NCBI GenBank assembly: GCA_947652605.1
Contig: OX393579.1
Location: 50,722,970-50,786,969 of the forward strand
Length of the DNA: 64,000 nt
Direction of reading: 5' to 3'
Source of the DNA: Elmis aenea
Taxonomy: Eukaryota; Arthropoda; Insecta; Coleoptera; Elmidae
A program made the translations under genes and the position numbers. How positions within the stretch are numbered: position 1 is the stretch's first letter; the number at the start of each line of letters is the position of its first letter. Under the pieces are notes generated by a model. It ran no database searches. It saw only the letters and a list, made by a program, of their open reading frames with translations, and was not told the origin of the DNA. Shown one piece after another: positions 44,334 through 54,445 of this stretch.

Positions 44334-44444
44334 ATGAAGAAAGTTAATTTAACGATTAAGGATAAGTGTGAAATTTTAAATAAACTTGAAAATACTAAAG
44401 TGAAAGACATTTTTTTTTACCTAATGCAACACCCTGTAAAATAG
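44334..44444 (+). pseudogene. Tigger transposase N-terminal HTH fragment
   Basis: 36 codons beginning MKKVNLTIKDKCEILNKLEN, similar to the first two helices of the CENP-B N-terminal domain (LTIxxKxeIlxxlE). It ends in a stop after running into non-coding DNA, so the product would not fold as a complete domain. Confidence 0.6.
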
Positions 44445-44714
44445 AAAGATTTTAAAAATATTTTTAAAAAATGGTTTCCTTTACTCTCTAAATGCATCGT
44501 TTTTTCTATAAATGCATTTTTAAAAAACATTTGAATCTAACAATGTTGCATTTAGAGAGAATTTACTGTAGTGCAATAGTAATAAGAATCACACCAACCC
44601 TAACAAAAGAAAAACAAAATGAGTGTTACATATGAGATAGTTTCGAATATTACAAATTTTTCAGTAATTTAATTTAATAATAGAGACAAAAGAATATCAA
44701 TACTTTAGACAAAA

Positions 44715-45190
44715 TTTAATATAATTACAATGAATAAATCACGGAAGTGAAACGTGGACACTCACAAACAAAAATAGTAGCGAGTGAATGCAGCTGAAAT
44801 GAGATTTCTAAGAAAAATCCAAGGAAAAACCAAAAAAGATCGAATCAGAAATGAAACATACAGAGAACAATAATTAAAGATAAAATCAGTCGAAACGAAA
44901 ATACAAGAAAGACAGATTGGATGTTGGTTGGGTCACATTTATAGGATGAAAGAAAAAAGGTTAACCAGAAAAGCCTATGAAGCAAGATCACAGGGAAAAA
45001 ACAAAAGAGGTAGACCCCGAGAAAAACCTGGCAAGACGTAGTTAAAAAGCAGCAAAGGATAGAAACATCAAATGGAAAGACATGAAAAGGTTAGCACAAG
45101 ACAGAAAAAATGGAAACAAGTCAGCACAACTTAAATCAACAGTCTATACCTAACAGTAGAAGGACTCATGACTTAATAAATAAATAAATA
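44715..45190 (+). mobile_element. Non-LTR retrotransposon 3' end (decayed)
   Basis: A broken + strand reading with several frameshifts and stops gives VNAAEMRFLRKIQGK, KKDRIRNETYREQ, IYRMKEKRLTRKAYEARSQG and KNKRGRPREK. These match the C-terminal segment downstream of reverse transcriptase in insect endonuclease/RT elements (EMRFLRr...DRIRNe...GHixRM...RGRPrkxW). It ends in a TAAATAAATAAATAA tail. 5'-truncated and inactive. Confidence 0.7.
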
Positions 45191-45608
45191 ATTTAATTAA
45201 TTAATTAAATAAATGAATAAATGCCCAATATAAGTTTTTTTTAAGTTTTACTTTTCTTGCTTTTAGTCAAGCAAATTCGTCAATTATTTAATCAAAATTA
45301 ATTGGTTTTGTAGTTTCCTGCCACATTTGACAATTTTTCCTAAGCAAGTGTCAGGAATATTCTCAATGCAACTTCTAAATTAAACTATATTCATGAATCG
45401 TTTCTAAAAAATCTAAACTTGTAGCTGCTAAGGTCTGGAATTAACGTCATTGCATGATTGTTAAAACGATTATTTCCTCAGAATTTATACCGTTTGGATA
45501 TCTAAGGAATAAATGACAAGCTCTTTTCTGTAAAGTGTTTGGATGCCACAAAAGTTTTTTCGCTTGTGGTTGCGGCCCGTGAGACGCCACGACGCCAGAT
45601 ACACATAA

Positions 45609-47599
45609 TATTATAAAATCGAAAATCGTGTAGGTTGCGACCTCTATTAGTGACATTTTCTACTTACATTTTGTATCAGGAGCACATCAAGGAGGTGACA
45701 AGTACGCTACGACATATGCGACTGTTACAACCAACGTGTTAAAAAGTGACAAACAACGCCTTGCATTTCTGGACTAGATATAAGCACCAACGTCCGATAC
45801 AAAATCTATCTCCTTCTAACTCATCAACAATTTTGCGTACATTTGATGTCCGTATATTAGCATGTTTACATTCATTCAACCATGACAGCTGATCTTAAAT
45901 GAATTTAAAAAGTTAAATTTTGGCCTTAATAGAGTCATTCAGGGTAAAATAAGACATGTTTGCCCCATAAACTTTAATATTGTTTCAATAAATGCAAAGT
46001 TCAAAACATAAATAATTGAGAAAAGTTTAGCATTACGGAACACGCGGTAATTTCAAAATTCAAAATTTCTTGTAACTTTTCTCATACCTTCGACTATTTT
46101 TTAAATAACAATTGTTTACCCTCAGTTGGTTGAAATAATGATCAAAAAGTTTTTAATAAAACGTGTGAATGGAATTTAATGCCATTTTTTTAATTTTACA
46201 ATATTTTGGCTACAGTCTTTGGGGAAAATTTTGCAATTGTCTCCATGTTATTTAAATATTTAATAGGCACCCTAAATAATGCATTTCCAGCTAAAGGTTG
46301 CTCAAAAAGGCCTAAAAAAGCTCTTCAAAGTTTTCAAAAACCTTACAAGTGTATAATAACCTTGCATTTTTGTTGACTAAAATTTAAACTTTTGCAATGG
46401 TCTCTATATTTTCTTAAAATCTTAAAAACACCATAAACAATGGGTTTTCAGCTTAAGTTTGTTCAAAAACGCCCTGATTTTTTTTTTACAGCTCTTCAAA
46501 ATGTTTAAAATTATTTCAAGGGTATAAACTTGCATTTTTATTTAACAAAAATGCAAAAGTTTTGCAATGTTTCCTTTAAATTTAATTTTCACTTTACACT
46601 TAACATTTTTACGATCTTATTTGTGTTTTCTATTCAGTGTTATAAATTTTAAAAACGTGTACGCTGCGACCTCTGTTAGTGACATTTTCTACTTATATTT
46701 TGTATCAGGAGCACATCAAGGAGGTGACAAGTACGCTACGACATATGCGACTGTTACAACCAACGTGTTAAAAAGTGACAAACAACGCCTTGCATTTCTG
46801 AACTAGATATAAGCACCAACGTCCGATACAAAATCTATCTCCTTCTAACTCATCACCAATGTTGCGTACATTTGATGTCCGTATATTAGCATGTTTACAT
46901 TTATTCAACCATGACAGCTGATCTTAAATGAATTTAAAAAGTTAAATTTTGGCCTTAATAGAGTCATTCAGAGTAAAATAAGATATGTTTGCCCCATAAA
47001 CTTTAATATTGTTTCAATAAATGCAAAGTTCAAAACATAAATTGAGAAAAGTTCAACATTACGGAGCACGCGGTAATTTCAAAAATTCAAAACTACTTAT
47101 AACTTTTCTGATACCTTTGACTATTTTTTAAATAAAAATTATTTACTCTCAGTTGGTTCAAATAATTATTACTAAGAACATTTTAAATAAAACGTGTGAA
47201 TGGAGTTTTATGCCATTTTCTTAAATATTTTGGCTACATTCTTTGGGGAAAATTTTGCAATTGTCTCCATATTATCTACAAATTTTAAAGACACCCTAAA
47301 TAATGCATTCCCAGCTAAAGTTTGCTCAAAAAGACCCAAAACAACTCTTCAAAGTCTTAAAAACTTTACAAGTGTAATATCCTTGCATTTTTATTGACAA
47401 AAATATTAAGTTTTGCAATAGACACCGTATTTTCCAAAAATCTTAAGAACACCATAAGCAATGCATTTCCAGCTTAAGTATGTTTAAAAACGGTCTAAAA
47501 CAAATTTTTACAACTCTTCAAAATCTTTAAAAATATTTCGAGGATATACACTTGCATTTTTATTTGACAAAAATTCAAAAGTTTTGCAATGGTCGTCAT
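45609..47599. repeat. Two tandem ~1.03 kb units built of ~165-bp monomers
   Basis: 45609-46570 and 46638-47599 align at an offset of 1029 bp with few differences (AGCACATCAAGGAGGTGACA at 45681 and 46710). The second half of each unit contains repeated ~165-bp monomers starting TTTTGCAAT (near 46231, 46392, 46562 and 47255, 47413, 47584). This resembles a small higher-order satellite block. A short frame beginning GAHQGGDKYATTYA is shared by both copies but has no recognised homologue. Confidence 0.85.
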
Positions 47600-48106
47600 A
47601 TTTTCAGAATATATTAAAGATACTACAAGCAACGTAAAACTTTCTTTTAACTTTAATCCAAGTGTATTTTTTTTGGTCTTATTTTATGACAAAAAAAACA
47701 ATATTGCTTCAAATTTTTGTAGTTTCTTTGTTTATAAACTACAAAGTGTTTCTAAAAAAAATATCAATTGATTAAAGCAGGCTTGTAATGCACTGACACT
47801 TCAAAAAGTCAGTTTTAAATATAAAATAGTTTACGTCCATCAAGCACATTTAATTTTTTCACTGTTTAATTATAGAATCACATCAGTTTGGAATTTGAAA
47901 CTATTTTTAGGTGCATGGTAAATCTTACGCAGGTCTTCACTATCTCATAATTTTTAGAAATACCTAAGAAGTAGCAAAAAAACAGCACAGACCAGACGTA
48001 TGCCAAATGTATCATTTAAATTACCCGCCTATATTCAAAGTTGACAACACCAATTGCTTCTAACCTACAAAACAGCTGTTAAATGCAAAAATAAAAATTC
48101 AAAATA
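47600..48106. other. Intergenic DNA upstream of the FLAD1-like gene
   Basis: AT-rich. The promoter must lie here or overlap the repeat end. No TATA or initiator can be assigned with confidence. Confidence 0.4.
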
Positions 48107-49236
48107 ATGATGGTGCAACACGTAATAGCAAGAATTTCAAAAACCATTCCAAATACTAGATGCATAACACACGCTTTAAGTAAATCACACATAAAAACAG
48201 CAGGAATTATAGGTGAGGTTAGCATTCTTGCAGCGCTTTGCTAAAATACTAACAATTTCTTTTGTAGTTATTGGAGATGAAATTTTACATGGTGAAGTGA
48301 TTGACACTAACTCAGGCTTCATGACTACGAGGTTTTATAAAATGGGAATTAAAGTGAAAAAGGTGTGTGGCGTACAACGAAAATTGATTTTATTTTGAGA
48401 TTTAAATTTACAGATATCGGTTATAGGTGATTGTATTGATGAAATCAGTGATGAGGTGAAAATATTTTCCAATAAGTACAACTATGTCATTACGACAGGA
48501 GGAATTGGGCCGACACATGACGACGTAACGTTTGAAGGTTTGTAAAAGCATTTTATGGGCTAGTTTGTGGATGGGCTTTTGAAAATATGATTTTTAGGTA
48601 TTGCAAAGGCATTTAATGAACCAATAGTAGTCCATCCAGAGCTGGTTCATCTCGTCAAACAGTTCTACAAGACGAATGATGACAATTGCCCTGGAATGAA
48701 ACTTGCAAGGGTTAGGCAACAATTTCAAATACTAGAGTGTACTTGTAATTACAATTTTTAATTATAGGTACCAAAATCTGCCAAGTTAACATTTACTGAT
48801 GTTGAAATTAAAAGAACCAAATATAACTACCCCAATATATCAGTAAAAAATGTGTACATTTTTCCTGGAATACCTCAGCTGTGCGAAAGAGCTTTTACTA
48901 TATTTAGTCCTATATTGTTCCAGTCTTCTAATAAATTTTTTACAAGATATGTGTATTTTAATGTAACAGAAGATAAACTTGTTGATGCTCTAAACCAAAT
49001 TGTAAAGTTATATCCCACAGTATCGTTCGGTTCTTATCCAACACTGTATAGTTCGTAAGTGAATGATCAATAGATCAGCAAAAATATAAGTTAATAATTA
49101 AATTTTTAGTTGCTACAAAGTGAAGGTTACAATAGAGTCCACTGTAGAAAAAGATACAACAGCAGCACAGCAAAGATTACTGGAAGTTATGCCAAAAGAA
49201 TCGGTAATTGATGGTGTAGAAAAAAGCCATAAGTAG
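48107..49236 (+). CDS. Flad1: FLAD1-type molybdopterin-binding (MoCF) domain protein
   Basis: Six exons: 48107-48212, 48268-48362, 48414-48537, 48598-48710, 48768-49054 and 49110-49236. That is 283 residues with five GT-AG introns of 51-60 bp. Two ATG codons start the frame. The first ~30 residues ([20 protein letters not shown]) are basic and free of acids, fitting a mitochondrial presequence. The body matches the N-terminal domain of animal FAD synthase: [73 protein letters not shown]. Known: this domain in FLAD1 is associated with FAD hydrolysis, while FAD synthesis is in the C-terminal PAPS-reductase-like domain. That C-terminal domain is absent here: the frame ends in VEKSHK-stop. AATAAA follows at 49269. 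The short form could be a separate paralogue. The family call is firm, the activity is inference. Confidence 0.85.
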
Positions 49237-49290
49237 ATATTAATTATTTTTAAAAATGTGTACATAAAAATAAATATACAGTAAATATGA
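49237..49290 (+). terminator. Polyadenylation region of the FLAD1-like gene
   Basis: AATAAA at 49269-49274, 33 bases after the stop codon. Confidence 0.6.
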
Positions 49291-49298
49291 TGACTTTT

Positions 49299-49352
49299 AA
49301 ACATTTGGCTACCATTCTATTCCAACATTTGGCTACCATTCTATTCCAACAT
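49299..49352 (+). repeat. Short tandem repeat, ATTTGGCTACCATTCTATTC
   Basis: The unit CATTTGGCTACCATTCTATT is present twice in direct order, with a third partial start (CAACATTTACTT). Confidence 0.8.
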
Positions 49353-49604
49353 TTACTTATTTATACAGTAACACGTATAATTAAAAAAGTTGAAAACCAT
49401 AAACTATATTCAATTATTCATTTATTATACAGAGCTGTCACAATGAAACCAAGATTACTGTTTTTTAAAAGAACATTTTTGTTTGCCATAGTATTTTTAC
49501 GTTCCTTGGCTGAAATTATCACTAAAACAATATGATATTAAAGTTTATACACTGTGTTAGCAGGTACAAAAATTAATGTAACAAAATCAATAGTTTCCAG
49601 GGCA

Positions 49605-49615
49605 CCCTGTACAAT
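49605..49615. mobile_element. Solo CACCCTGTA transposon end
   Basis: GGCACCCTGTA matches the right terminus of the TA-CAGGG foldbacks. No left partner was recognised. Confidence 0.35.
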
Positions 49616-49853
49616 AAAGTGGTACAGATGGCGACCTCTCCTAGCGTAAAGTTTGAAGATTAAGTTTAGTAGTTTCTATTGATCGCGAAAGATGGCAGCT
49701 GTAGTTCTTTTAAGTTTCAATTGTTTTAAAATTCAATTGTTTTGTTACTTTAAATAATTATTAAACAATGATTTATGTTGGAACAAAATAAATGCTTTTT
49801 ATAATTTTCAGGATTATTATACACTAAACATGATTCATTAATTTATTTTACAG

Positions 49854-49982
49854 CTTTCTGTACACGAAGTTCGTAGGTCAGTGCTTCACAGCTGATGTAT
49901 ACACACATCTAGTGAACGTTTTTGAAAATTATCGTGTTTTTAATATTATTTGCCGAAAGAGACCACAAATCATTGACCAAAG
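49854..49982 (+). other. Possible exon of unknown gene
   Basis: A poly-T tract and CAG acceptor precede a 129-base stretch that is open in one frame (YTKFVGQCFTADVYTHLVNV, FENYRVFNIICRKRPQIIDQ) and is followed by AGG|TTAGT, a weak donor (GTTAGT). No protein family was recognised. It could be a 5' exon of a gene outside the window or chance. Confidence 0.2.
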
Positions 49983-51113
49983 GTTAGTCTTTACGTATTT
50001 AAACATCTAACAATTAATTAAAATTTTCTACTAACAATGTAGCATTATAAATTTGTACATAACCTAACTTTACGGTATCGATGTTCACATGTTTTAAAAC
50101 AAAATACTTAAATGTCCAATTAAATCGTGTTGGTTTGTAATAATTTGTAATTTTGAAAGGTGGATTATGGCCTAGGAGTTCGTAAACTTGAATTGGAATG
50201 TCTCAAAAATTTTCTGTTGTTTTTTTTTGGAGCAAGTATTCGGCGTTGGTTGCTCGAATATTATGATAGTAAAACACTTTTACATCAACAATTTGCTATG
50301 ACAAATAATTTTGGGATAAACCAAATTTGGTTTACTTGAGTTTTTGTTAATTTTTAAATTTAAATAATCTAGATAAAAATAATTTTTGAGAATGAACCCC
50401 TGGTTACTGTATGTTCCGTCAATGATAATTAAGACATTAAAAAAATGGTTGTGAATCTTAAGAATTTTTTTTTTAACTAAAAACTAGTACTAGCAACACA
50501 AGAAATTTGCTTATAAACTGCTGAAAGATTTCCCGGTGGTATTTGTTACAACTTTTATTGTTTCTTAAAGTGAAAATTGCTTATTTTGTTCAGTGGGCAA
50601 TGACCACAGCCTCCTGAATTTCTTTGTAAATAATGGATGTGCGATTCTTCAGGGAATAAATTTCATTTGTTCGGGAATGCGTTCATTTTTCTGGAAGTGT
50701 GCCTTCGAGAGTTACTTGATACAGATTAAAAGAGATTGGCTTGCGCTGTTATTTCGAATGGATTCGCTTTAGCTTGATTTATTTATAAAGTTTTCTAATA
50801 TTCGCGCATATAATTTCTTACTCCCCTTCGAAAACTTTTGCATATATAATTCGTTTTCTTATCTCTTTTCCAAATTGCAAGATTTCGTTTGTTAAGGCTT
50901 ATTTATGTATTTTCGGGTATAAATAAAGTAATTATTTTACATCAGGGAACAGCAACAATGGCATAACATTCTTTTAAAATCGTTACAATTGTCAGAGGGG
51001 CAACATTTATATTTTTGAATAATGGCCAATGTTTTTTCTTGGGTAAAAAATCGACATTTTGCAAATGTTTCTTTTTTTTTTAAATACATAATCAGCCCTA
51101 TCCACTATCTATG
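49983..51113. other. Gene-poor AT-rich DNA
   Basis: No supportable gene, RNA or transposon terminus was recognised. Confidence 0.5.
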
Positions 51114-51685
51114 TAGGGTAAAACCCCCAACCATTGGCACTTTAAGGCTATAGAGACAAATAAAACCGTTTAGTTAACAATTTATCATGTAAAAGCCCAA
51201 AAATAAATTTTTATTACATTCCGTAAAGTTAGTTCTTACTTTTACAGTTGCATTTTTTTCTTTTTAAGATCAATTATGTTCCTTTTTCCTCAAATTTATA
51301 AAATTGGTCCGATTTTCTAGTCATTGGCACATTAATACCAATGATTGGCACTTGAATTATTCCAGTAATTGGCACCCCTTACTGTTCGTTAGAACCATTG
51401 GGATGTAGGGTGGTATGGTTGGTTGGGAGGGTAGTTTTAGTTAAAATATAGTTTTTATGGTTACCTCAGATACATAGTATAATAGAATAAAATATAACTT
51501 TCAAAATAATGTTTATTGTTGAAAAATCTAGATTATAAAAATATATAAAAATTAAAAAAATTCTTCATAAAATAATACTTATTAACCGAGGAACAAAAAT
51601 ATATAATACTGCAGTGTTAAAGGCCCAATAATGAGCCACGTGATGCGCATGTTTGACATATAAAGTTTTCCTTGAAGTTTTGGCG

Positions 51686-52027
51686 TTACTTTAGGCATTG
51701 AACATGATAGGTTCTACGACATTTTTGACATCCGATCCCCACATTTGTCAAGTAGATATTCTGGGTACAAATGAAACAAAGGCCTCTACGTATGACAATA
51801 TTGTTTTTTGGTGGTGAATAATGCACGCTACTTGTCAAGGGAATATCTGAGTCCTCATCTGAATCACTATCCTCAAATAGATTTCTTATGTGACGCTCTT
51901 TTTCTTTCTTCTCAGATTCAGATTCGCGTCTACATGAATCTCCTGGATTTACTTCGCGATTTATCTTGTTGAAAATTTTATTAGAACTTTTAACCCTTTT
52001 CATACTGCTGGTATATATATGTACCAC
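51686..52027 (-). pseudogene. pogo-like transposase C-terminal cysteine-rich region
   Basis: Minus-strand reading with an acidic Ser stretch (EDSDSDEDSDIP) then LCFICTQNIYLTN and GCQKCRRTYHVQCLK. The C-x2-C...C-x2-C...C spacing is PHD/zinc-knuckle-like and occurs at the C-terminus of several insect pogo transposases. The first ~11 residues come from the inserted MITE, so the frame upstream is broken. Confidence 0.65.
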
Positions 52028-52393
52028 CGAAAGTTTGTAAAATACTAGAACTGTAATTTATCATTGTGAATGGTTCTGATATGTACCAATCAGTTTTATA
52101 GGTCTACCTAGTGTCAAATTGTACAGTTTACGCTGCAAGTGCGCCCACTGAAGTATTTTACACAACACAACAAGAGAATTTGGTTTTGTTAGACACTGGT
52201 GGTACTTATATATACCACACTATAACCACATATAACCCTAGTGGTACATATATGTACCACCTTCTCCTAGAGAATCTGTTTGGAAAAAAAATGTTTTTCC
52301 AATAAAGCTTCTTTTTATATATGTACTTTATTAAGCCAAAATATTACCGAAAATATTTGAAAACCTTATTCTTCAAATACCGTATTGAAAGGG
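51994..52393. mobile_element. piggyBac-type MITE (TTAA target)
   Basis: TTAA (51990-51993) then CCCTTTTCATAC at the left end, and GTATTGAAAGGG then TTAA (52394-52397) at the right. The interior has palindromic GGTACATATATGTACC motifs. It sits inside the C-terminal part of the pogo-like gene. TTAA duplication plus CCCTTT termini is the piggyBac pattern. Confidence 0.75.
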
Positions 52394-52459
52394 TTAAGTG
52401 CAATCTTCAGAGATTGACTTTCAGGACTCTCTTTAGCATCAGTTCCAATTTTAACATTT

Positions 52460-52723
52460 TTATCTGCAAAAGTGTTTCTGTTCTTCTGGTTTTTCATGTA
52501 TAGAGTTGAGTTTTTCTTCGTTGTAGTTGAGTTTTTTTTTCGCTGAAATTATGTTTTTCTTAGCGTCTTGTTTGATCAATTTCTTTTGTCTGTTCTCTTC
52601 TTTTCTTCTTTCTTTGGCCTTTTCTTTTACTTCCATTTCTTTTTTATACTGTTTAGAGGTGACGACATAAGAAGATCTTCTAGACTGGTATTTTCCTTTT
52701 CTTTCGGGTGTTTTAGGGTGCAA
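52460..52723 (-). pseudogene. pogo-like transposase basic tail
   Basis: Minus strand: LLHPKTPERKGKYQSRRSSY followed by a long Lys/Glu-rich coiled-coil-like segment. In intact pogo elements a similar HPKTPERKGK motif follows the DDE domain. Here it follows directly (one frame off) from the N-terminal HTH region, so roughly the whole catalytic domain is missing. Confidence 0.7.
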
Positions 52724-53114
52724 GAGATATTCTGCTATATCCGTTTTTAGTTATGTTATACCAATGATTTCCTAGTATGTTGTTGTTAAATGGGTTTGGC
52801 CTTTGGTTTGCATCTAAGAAAGCCTTGACTGAACACTGAATGTCGATTTTTCTTCGTGGAAAGCCTTTCTCATGACTTTCCAGGATATACTCAACAAGTG
52901 TATTTTTCTCTTCTTTCGTGAGATAAGTATGCCTTCCGAATTCGGGTTTTGTGAACTTTGGCCCCAACCTAAACTGGAGAGTTGACCTTGGTATTCCGTA
53001 TTTTTTTGAAACTGTTTTCTTAGGTATGCCAGACTTGACTTCATTCAGAGCACTTTGAAGAATCTGTTCAGAATATCTCTTCACATATTTTTTATCTTTC
53101 TTAATCTTGGGCAT
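52713..53114 (-). pseudogene. pogo-like transposase N-terminal DNA-binding region
   Basis: Minus strand from an ATG at 53114: MPKIKKDKKYVKRYSEQILQ, then SGIPKKTVSKKYGIPRSTLQ, a psq-type helix-turn-helix. A second HTH (CENP-B/Tc5-like) follows: FGRHTYLTKEEKNTLVEYIL, HEKGFPRRKIDIQCSVKAFL. It breaks off at NHWYN, where intact relatives enter the DDE domain. An alternative upstream ATG at 53180 adds 22 residues. The open frame is intact over 134 codons, so a DNA-binding-only product is conceivable. Confidence 0.75.
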
Positions 53115-53705
53115 TTGGAAAAAAAACACATCACCCTGGAGCCTATTCCTAACTTTGATAGATGTGCCAATGTTTGGCAAAATTCAAAAAATATCTTACC
53201 CAAATGTTGGCACCGGGTGCCAATATTTAGCGGGAGCCTATATTGCTATACCAAATGTTGGCACCGCTGTTTTTTTATTAAAAAGTTAACCAATCTTATG
53301 TTTTGTACAAGAATTATCAACAGAAAATCATAAAATACTATTACTAAAAACTTGCAAATAATACTACTACAAAACTAGCCAGTAACCCAACTTGTTTCTA
53401 TAGCCTACTACTATGAAAATTGATAAAAACTTACTTTTATGAAGAAGACGTCACACATTTAACCGCATAATTCAGCCATCTTTGAAACAACGGCATGCGT
53501 AATGGTTCGAGGATGCACTTCGATGTTGTCAGATTTCATAAAAAATATTCCCAACAGCTGAATTAACTTACTTTTTTATATATAGAGGAAAATATAAAGG
53601 AAGTGCCAATCATTGGTGAAGTGCCAACGTTTGGGGGTTTTACCCTACGTTGCTATGAAAATTGTTTGGTTAGCAATATCTTTAAGTCGTAAGGATACCA
53701 GCAAG

Positions 53706-53966
53706 CGGTGGTGTAGGCAAGATGCTTCCATGGGGGGGGGGGGTAATAAACGCAAAATGAGCCGAGCACCTTTTTTAGGTCGCAAGTCTCTTTAAAGTTT
53801 TTAGCAGCAGGATGTTTGATGGTTTCATGTGGGGGGGGGGGGTTAATAAACACTAATAAGAGCCGAAGACTTTTTTTTTAGAACAAAATTTACAGTTCTC
53901 TAGCTCTATTTGTTAACCTATGGAGGGGTTCTGACCCCCCCCCCAACACCCCCTGCCTACGCTACT
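53706..53966. mobile_element. Short hAT-like MITE with exact target duplication
   Basis: ACCAGCAAG occurs immediately on both sides (53697-53705 and 53967-53975). The element begins CGGTGGTGTAGGC and ends GCCTACGCTACT, and holds two G-runs of 12 and one C-run of 10. An 8- to 9-bp duplication fits hAT. Confidence 0.65.
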
Positions 53967-54205
53967 ACCAGCAAGAATGTGTGTAATTTCTATTCTGTAA
54001 AAAAATGCGGTAACAAGAATTGCTAAAGTTTTGTTTGGCAATTCTTGTTAAACAAAATCGTTAACAACGGTCAACTTTAGAGAAATTTCATACCTTACCT
54101 CGAATATTATTTTTCTTCCTTCATTCTGTAAAAGTCACGGGTAAAAGTCATTGCTGTCATTTTGAAAAATGGGTAAAGAACAAAACAAAAAACGGGAAAA
54201 CTTGA

Positions 54206-54445
54206 AAACGGGCAAATCAAGAGCACATTGAGGAAATTATTAATTACATTGCTAATAATACCATAATGGTAACGGGAAAATGTAATCCTCTTAAAACTAA
54301 GGAATTAGATGAAAAGTGGGGTATCCTAGCGAATAACCTGAATAACATTAAAAATGGGTCCCATAAAGACAAAGAGCAGTGGAAGAAGGTCGCCAAAAAT
54401 GAAATAAAAGATCCCTTCAGAGAAGTTGACTCTTCTTCGAGATAA
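54206..54445 (+). pseudogene. Harbinger Myb/SANT-like DNA-binding protein fragment
   Basis: The frame after an in-frame stop reads KRANQEHIEEIINYIANNTI, then KTKELDEKWGILANNLNNIK and KDKEQWKKV. The trihelix pattern (WxxLaxxLNxl, then EQWKKVw) is that of the Myb/SANT-like DNA-binding domain found in Harbinger accessory genes and zeste-like proteins. The N-terminus is broken by a stop and the C-terminus is lost after KKV. Confidence 0.65.

Larger units (their letters stand above)
43752..44568 (+). mobile_element. Tigger/pogo-type element with N-terminal transposase fragment
   Basis: Termini TA-CAGTAAATTATCTATAAAT and TTTAGAGAGAATTTACTG-TA. TATAAATGCA-like subterminal repeats occur at both ends. 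An ATG at 44334 opens KKVNLTIKDKCEILNKLEN and TKVKDI, the start of the CENP-B/psq-type helix-turn-helix of Tigger transposases, and stops at 44444. Most of the gene is deleted. A foldback is nested at 43817-44249. Confidence 0.75.
51114..53647 (-). mobile_element. pogo-like transposon lacking its DDE core
   Basis: Termini TA-GGGTAAAACCCCCAA and TTGGGGGTTTTACCC-TA, perfect inverted ends with TA duplication. Subterminal ATTGGCAC/GTGCCAAT motifs recur at both ends (51136-51380 and 53160-53625), likely transposase-binding sites. The minus-strand gene keeps the helix-turn-helix N-terminus and the basic and cysteine-rich C-terminus but has lost the catalytic centre. It is also interrupted by a TTAA-flanked MITE (51994-52393). 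Confidence 0.85.

Noticed and set aside
46567..46806. 79-codon frame conserved between the two tandem units
   Set aside because: Conservation reflects recent duplication. There is no homologue I can recognise, and the N-terminal part is monomer repeat.
45609..47599. CRISPR-like or prophage structure
   Set aside because: Repeats are long, contiguous and eukaryotic satellite-like. The window has introns and eukaryotic transposons.
49680..49770. Short coding start (AAAGATGGCAGCTGTAG)
   Set aside because: The Kozak context is good but the frame ends after about 20 codons, with no convincing splice donor.
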